In this document: piece after piece, positions 61,400 through 64,000 of the stretch
Numbering within the stretch: the stretch's first letter is position 1
Layout: every line of letters starts with the position of its first letter
NCBI RefSeq assembly: GCF_013393905.1
Contig: NZ_CP040272.1
Coordinates: 806,001-870,000 of the forward strand
DNA: 64,000 nt
Direction: 5' to 3'
Origin: Nostoc sp. C052
Lineage (GTDB): Bacteria > Cyanobacteriota > Cyanobacteriia > Cyanobacteriales > Nostocaceae
The notes under the pieces: generated by a model
The model's input: only the letters and a program-made list of their open reading frames with translations
Database searches by the model: none
Told to the model about the DNA's origin: nothing
Position numbers and translations under genes: made by a program

Positions 61400-62527
61400 T
61401 CAGACCATCGTGAACGTCGGCAGCTGACCAGTGTTGTCAAAGAGGCCAACGCTATAGCTGCCTCCATAGGGCACGATCATCGCGTTTGATCGCACAGCGG
61501 CCCGCGCCCAGTCTGCGTTACCAACTGCCGACGCTGCAAGCGCCGCCAGCCCAGTAGCCTGTATGCACTGCAAGAAATACGCGCTGGTCACGAGGAGCAG
61601 GTCATAGGTGGGCTGGTCGTAGTTAGCGATCGCGAGGAACACGTTTTGGGGCTGCCATGTTGCCTTGCCCCGCACAACCCCGGCCGACTGGATTGCCAGG
61701 AGTGAGTCGGCACCACCAGCACCGTTGACAATCTCAGCATAGCGACTGCCCGGCCGACTTGCGGCTTGCTCGGCGCGCTTACGCCACTTGTCGAGCGCTC
61801 GGATCTCCTTGACAGCATAGGTGCCATCGAAGAGTAAGGTGTCGCGGTAGATGAAATAGCCCACAGGAGCCATCGCATTCGTCGGCTTTGAACCGGTGAG
61901 GATCTGCTCGAGGTAGCCCGCGTTGTACCCGTAGCTGTCGGTGAGTCCTTGGAGCTGCCCGCCCCGAAGACTCCCCTCAGCGTAAGCGATCGCCCCGGCA
62001 TCGTTGCCGTTGAATGCTGTGAGCGCGGTATTAATGCGCGTCACAATCGCGTCAAAGCTATTCGCAGTCGGGGGAAATCCGAGCCGTGGGTTCGCCGAAC
62101 CCGGCACCGGAAAGCGGATGAAAGCATCGCGCAACCACACGCCGCCGAAATACCCAGCGAGGTGCATCAGCCACAGCAACGTCGAAAGCGACGGGTCGCC
62201 GGGTTCGGACGGTCGGAGTGTCTGCTCGAACACGTACACCGGGACGTAGCGTGAGAGGAAGTCAATCGGATTCTGACTCGCCGTCGGGGTCGCACGCGCG
62301 TAGGCGCTCACGAGTCGGTCGAGGAGGGCTTGATCCTCGGTCATGACGGTTCGGAGGTTGTCAAAGAACGGGTAGGGAGGCAGGTTAAGCCGCAGCCTCT
62401 TTTGGCTTTGTGCAACAGCGATGCTGCCAAGAACTCCGGTTCTTGAGAGGGACATGGCGGCAAGTCCGGTCGCTCCCGCTCTCACCGTGCCAATAAAGAA
62501 CGCACGGCGCGAGATGTGGTTGTGCAT
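61400..62527 (-). CDS. Tat-exported protein of unknown function, GC-rich
   Basis: The N-terminus MHNHISRRAFFIGTVRAGAT carries a twin-arginine signal (SRRAFF), so the folded protein is exported. The mature region has PPYPFFDNLRTVMTEDQALL, LWLMHLAGYFGGVWLRDAFI and GAIAYAEGSLRGGQLQGL, plus a conserved-looking C-terminus. I cannot name a family; the layout resembles exported cofactor-containing dehydrogenase small subunits. Base composition is much richer in G+C than all neighbours, though two HIP1 octamers are present. Likely horizontally acquired or recently exchanged. 375 residues. Confidence 0.75.
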   Translation of the reverse strand: MHNHISRRAFFIGTVRAGATGLAAMSLSRTGVLGSIAVAQSQKRLRLNLPPYPFFDNLRTVMTEDQALLDRLVSAYARATPTASQNPIDFLSRYVPVYVFEQTLRPSEPGDPSLSTLLWLMHLAGYFGGVWLRDAFIRFPVPGSANPRLGFPPTANSFDAIVTRINTALTAFNGNDAGAIAYAEGSLRGGQLQGLTDSYGYNAGYLEQILTGSKPTNAMAPVGYFIYRDTLLFDGTYAVKEIRALDKWRKRAEQAASRPGSRYAEIVNGAGGADSLLAIQSAGVVRGKATWQPQNVFLAIANYDQPTYDLLLVTSAYFLQCIQATGLAALAASAVGNADWARAAVRSNAMIVPYGGSYSVGLFDNTGQLPTFTMV

Positions 62528-62748
62528 GATGATTCTCTCTTCCCTCTGATACTGAATTTACTGAATTAAAATACAGTAAATTTACTAAATCTCCAATTTC
62601 AAGAATTTTCCATATAAATTAATGGGCTTATTTATCAACAAGCAACTATCAAGTAAATATCAGGTATAGAGGATAGTAGCTAAGAGCGATCGCCCACCCA
62701 ATTCTTAGAGGAAAACCAAGAGCGATCGCTCCCTCACAGGCAATTGCT

Positions 62749-62783
62749 ACAAAAGAGCTTGGTTATGAGATGACCAAGCTCTT
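62749..62783 (-). terminator. factor-independent terminator of hsp20
   Basis: AAGAGCTTGGT (62753-62763) and ACCAAGCTCTT (62773-62783). On the minus strand a T-run (TTTTGTAG) follows, 40-75 bp after the hsp20 stop. Confidence 0.75.
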
Positions 62784-62823
62784 AGCTATCTCAATCAATC
62801 ATTGGAGGTAGAGTAGTTTCGCA

Positions 62824-63273
62824 CTATGCAGCAGGAAGTTCAAGATTAACCTTGACAACTTTGTTCTTTTCTTGCTCAGTTTTTGGCAGTGTCAAATTCA
62901 AGATACCGTCTTTATAATCTGCGGTGACATTGGTATTTTGAACCCGAACAGATAGAGGAATTACACGTTGGAATTTACCATAGTAGAATTCGCTTCTTGT
63001 AGTGCCATTGTTTTCGGTTTGAGTTTGGGACTTGCGCTCACCGCTAATGTGAACAGCATCTTGGGTGACTTGAATATCTAGGTCTTTAGCTTCCAGTCCT
63101 GGCAGTTCTAACTTCAGATGAATCGCATCATCAGTTTCGTGCAACTCAGCAGCCGGAACTTTGATAAAGCCTTTTTCAAACCGTGTAGAAGACACTCTGG
63201 TATCTCCAAATAAGCCATTGATGTGACTTAAGTGAGCGTTCAATTCTTGCCAGGGGTTGTAACGAACTAGCAT
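62824..63273 (-). CDS. hspA: small heat shock protein Hsp20/alpha-crystallin family
   Basis: ATP-independent chaperone that holds unfolding proteins and can associate with thylakoids. N-terminus MLVRYNPWQELNAHLSHING, alpha-crystallin domain ~38-140: HLKLELPGLEAKDLDIQVTQ, VHISGERKSQTQTENNG, YGKFQRVIPLSVRV, and YKDGILNLTLPKTEQ containing the GxLxLxxP motif. 149 residues. The symbol is used by homology with cyanobacterial hspA. The upstream gap (63274-63738) should hold a heat-inducible promoter; no CIRCE inverted repeat was found there. Confidence 0.93.
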   Translation of the reverse strand: MLVRYNPWQELNAHLSHINGLFGDTRVSSTRFEKGFIKVPAAELHETDDAIHLKLELPGLEAKDLDIQVTQDAVHISGERKSQTQTENNGTTRSEFYYGKFQRVIPLSVRVQNTNVTADYKDGILNLTLPKTEQEKNKVVKVNLELPAA

Positions 63274-63738
63274 ATTAATTTATCCCTCGTACCAATAGTA
63301 GTTTTTTGCTCAACCAACTTCGGATTTAATTCCTTGCTTTGATTACCATATTATTGAGAACGAATAAGCTTGTAAATTCGGTTATTATCACCAAATAATT
63401 GATGATTACCCAAGAATTATTAGGTGAATTACAAGGTGTATAAAACTGCAAATGTTTTGGTTCGGTAAACCCTATAAATGCTGACTTGAATTTGACTACA
63501 CATCACGTTCTTATTTCAGCCAGAAGTGGGCATATTTTGTTGTCGGCACAGCCAAAAAGCAATTGTGTAATCATTCTACCAAGCGCTGTTCAAGAGGTGG
63601 AATGATGAAAAAGCCATCCTCTAGACGTGTACCGTACTCCAATACTTAAGATTTTCATAGTCTTTCGTTAAGATACCTTGAATAAATTGAGGATTAATCA
63701 TCTCAATCAAGTTAGGGCATTTTACTTAGGGAGGACAA
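63274..63738. other. 465-bp gap between hsp20 and the phosphatase gene
   Basis: AT-rich divergent promoter region. No ORF, no CIRCE element (TTAGCACTC-N9-GAGTGCTAA) seen. Confidence 0.5.
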
Positions 63739-64000
63739 GTGAGTAGATATTTAAAATTCAATGGGATAAACAAAGCATTTGAGTGGCTATGGCAGACTTT
63801 GAGACATAAGTTACTTATGCGCCTATCCATTGTGGTGCTTGTGACTTTTTTTTTCAGCTTAACTCTACATTCCATAGTGGCTAAAACCGCATCAAGTACA
63901 CCACACCCGAAAGTGATTTTGATTTCCCTGGATGGCGCAACACCAGATTTTGTGGAACAGTATCTTAAAAAAGGTGTGCTGAGTCGAAGACAGGGATTGG
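63739..64000 (+). CDS. alkaline-phosphatase superfamily (nucleotide pyrophosphatase-like) protein, 5' part
   Basis: Starts at GTG after a strong AGGGAGGAC ribosome site and runs out of the window. The N-terminus has a hydrophobic anchor/signal (~32-52: LMRLSIVVLVTFFFSLTLHS), then KVILISLDGATPDFVEQYL. The LDGA segment is the first metal-binding Asp of the type I phosphodiesterase/alkaline phosphatase fold. Substrate not determinable from this part. Confidence 0.75.
   Translation, partial: MSRYLKFNGINKAFEWLWQTLRHKLLMRLSIVVLVTFFFSLTLHSIVAKTASSTPHPKVILISLDGATPDFVEQYLKKGVLSRRQGL

Overview
The window is chromosomal DNA of a filamentous, probably heterocyst-forming cyanobacterium of the Nostoc/Anabaena group. 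The evidence is the very frequent HIP1 octamer GCGATCGC, a psbA gene for photosystem II D1, a cytochrome c6 gene, a cyanobacterial group 2 sigma factor, ComFB, PAP/fibrillin, CsbD and Uma2 family genes, and the dispersed short repeats typical of Nostocales intergenic DNA. No tRNA, rRNA or CRISPR array was seen.

Layout. 1-10 kb: end of a UbiA prenyltransferase gene, exopolyphosphatase, CadD-like transporter, an orphan membrane-anchored sulfonate-type binding protein, an aminoglycoside-phosphotransferase-fold protein, a RibD-like reductase, psbA (high-light type, Glu130) and a HIT protein. 10-19 kb: a 62-bp tandem palindromic array, a secreted protein of eight 39-residue repeats divergent from an OmpR/histidine kinase pair with shared palindromes between them, a large beta-propeller protein and ComFB. 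19-31 kb: priA, a group 2 sigma factor, GNAT, petJ, a TPR protein, Uma2, two coiled-coil genes and glgX, with a clean 268-bp MITE. 31-42 kb is the mobile zone: an intact-looking IS630, mutL, an adenosine-deaminase-like gene, a PurM-like gene, and then a decayed group II intron split by an IS630 that is itself split by an IS5-type element. 42-50 kb: PAP/fibrillin and a minus-strand run of DMT transporter, flavin monooxygenase, GST, TauD dioxygenase, divergent SDR, short pyrophosphatase and MDR reductase. This run looks like a catabolic or sulfur-scavenging operon peppered with small repeats. 50-64 kb: sensor kinase, murE, glutaredoxin, an AtzG/AtzE amidase pair, a CDP-alcohol phosphatidyltransferase, a kinase/NarL pair, a broken CysA-type ATPase, a broken four-helix-bundle gene, DUF2252, a repeat-rich secreted peptide, a GC-rich Tat-exported protein, Hsp20 and the start of an alkaline-phosphatase-superfamily protein.

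Two themes stand out. First, the nested insertion (group II intron > IS630 > IS5-like) can be resolved almost to the base: taking out the inner element with one TA copy restores the IS630 reading frame, and taking out the IS630 rejoins intron domains V and VI. Second, short repeats that normally lie between genes have entered genes. PriA, MutL, a sensor kinase and a glutaredoxin carry them in frame as low-complexity inserts, while a four-helix-bundle gene is interrupted by two of them, one of which supplies a stop codon.
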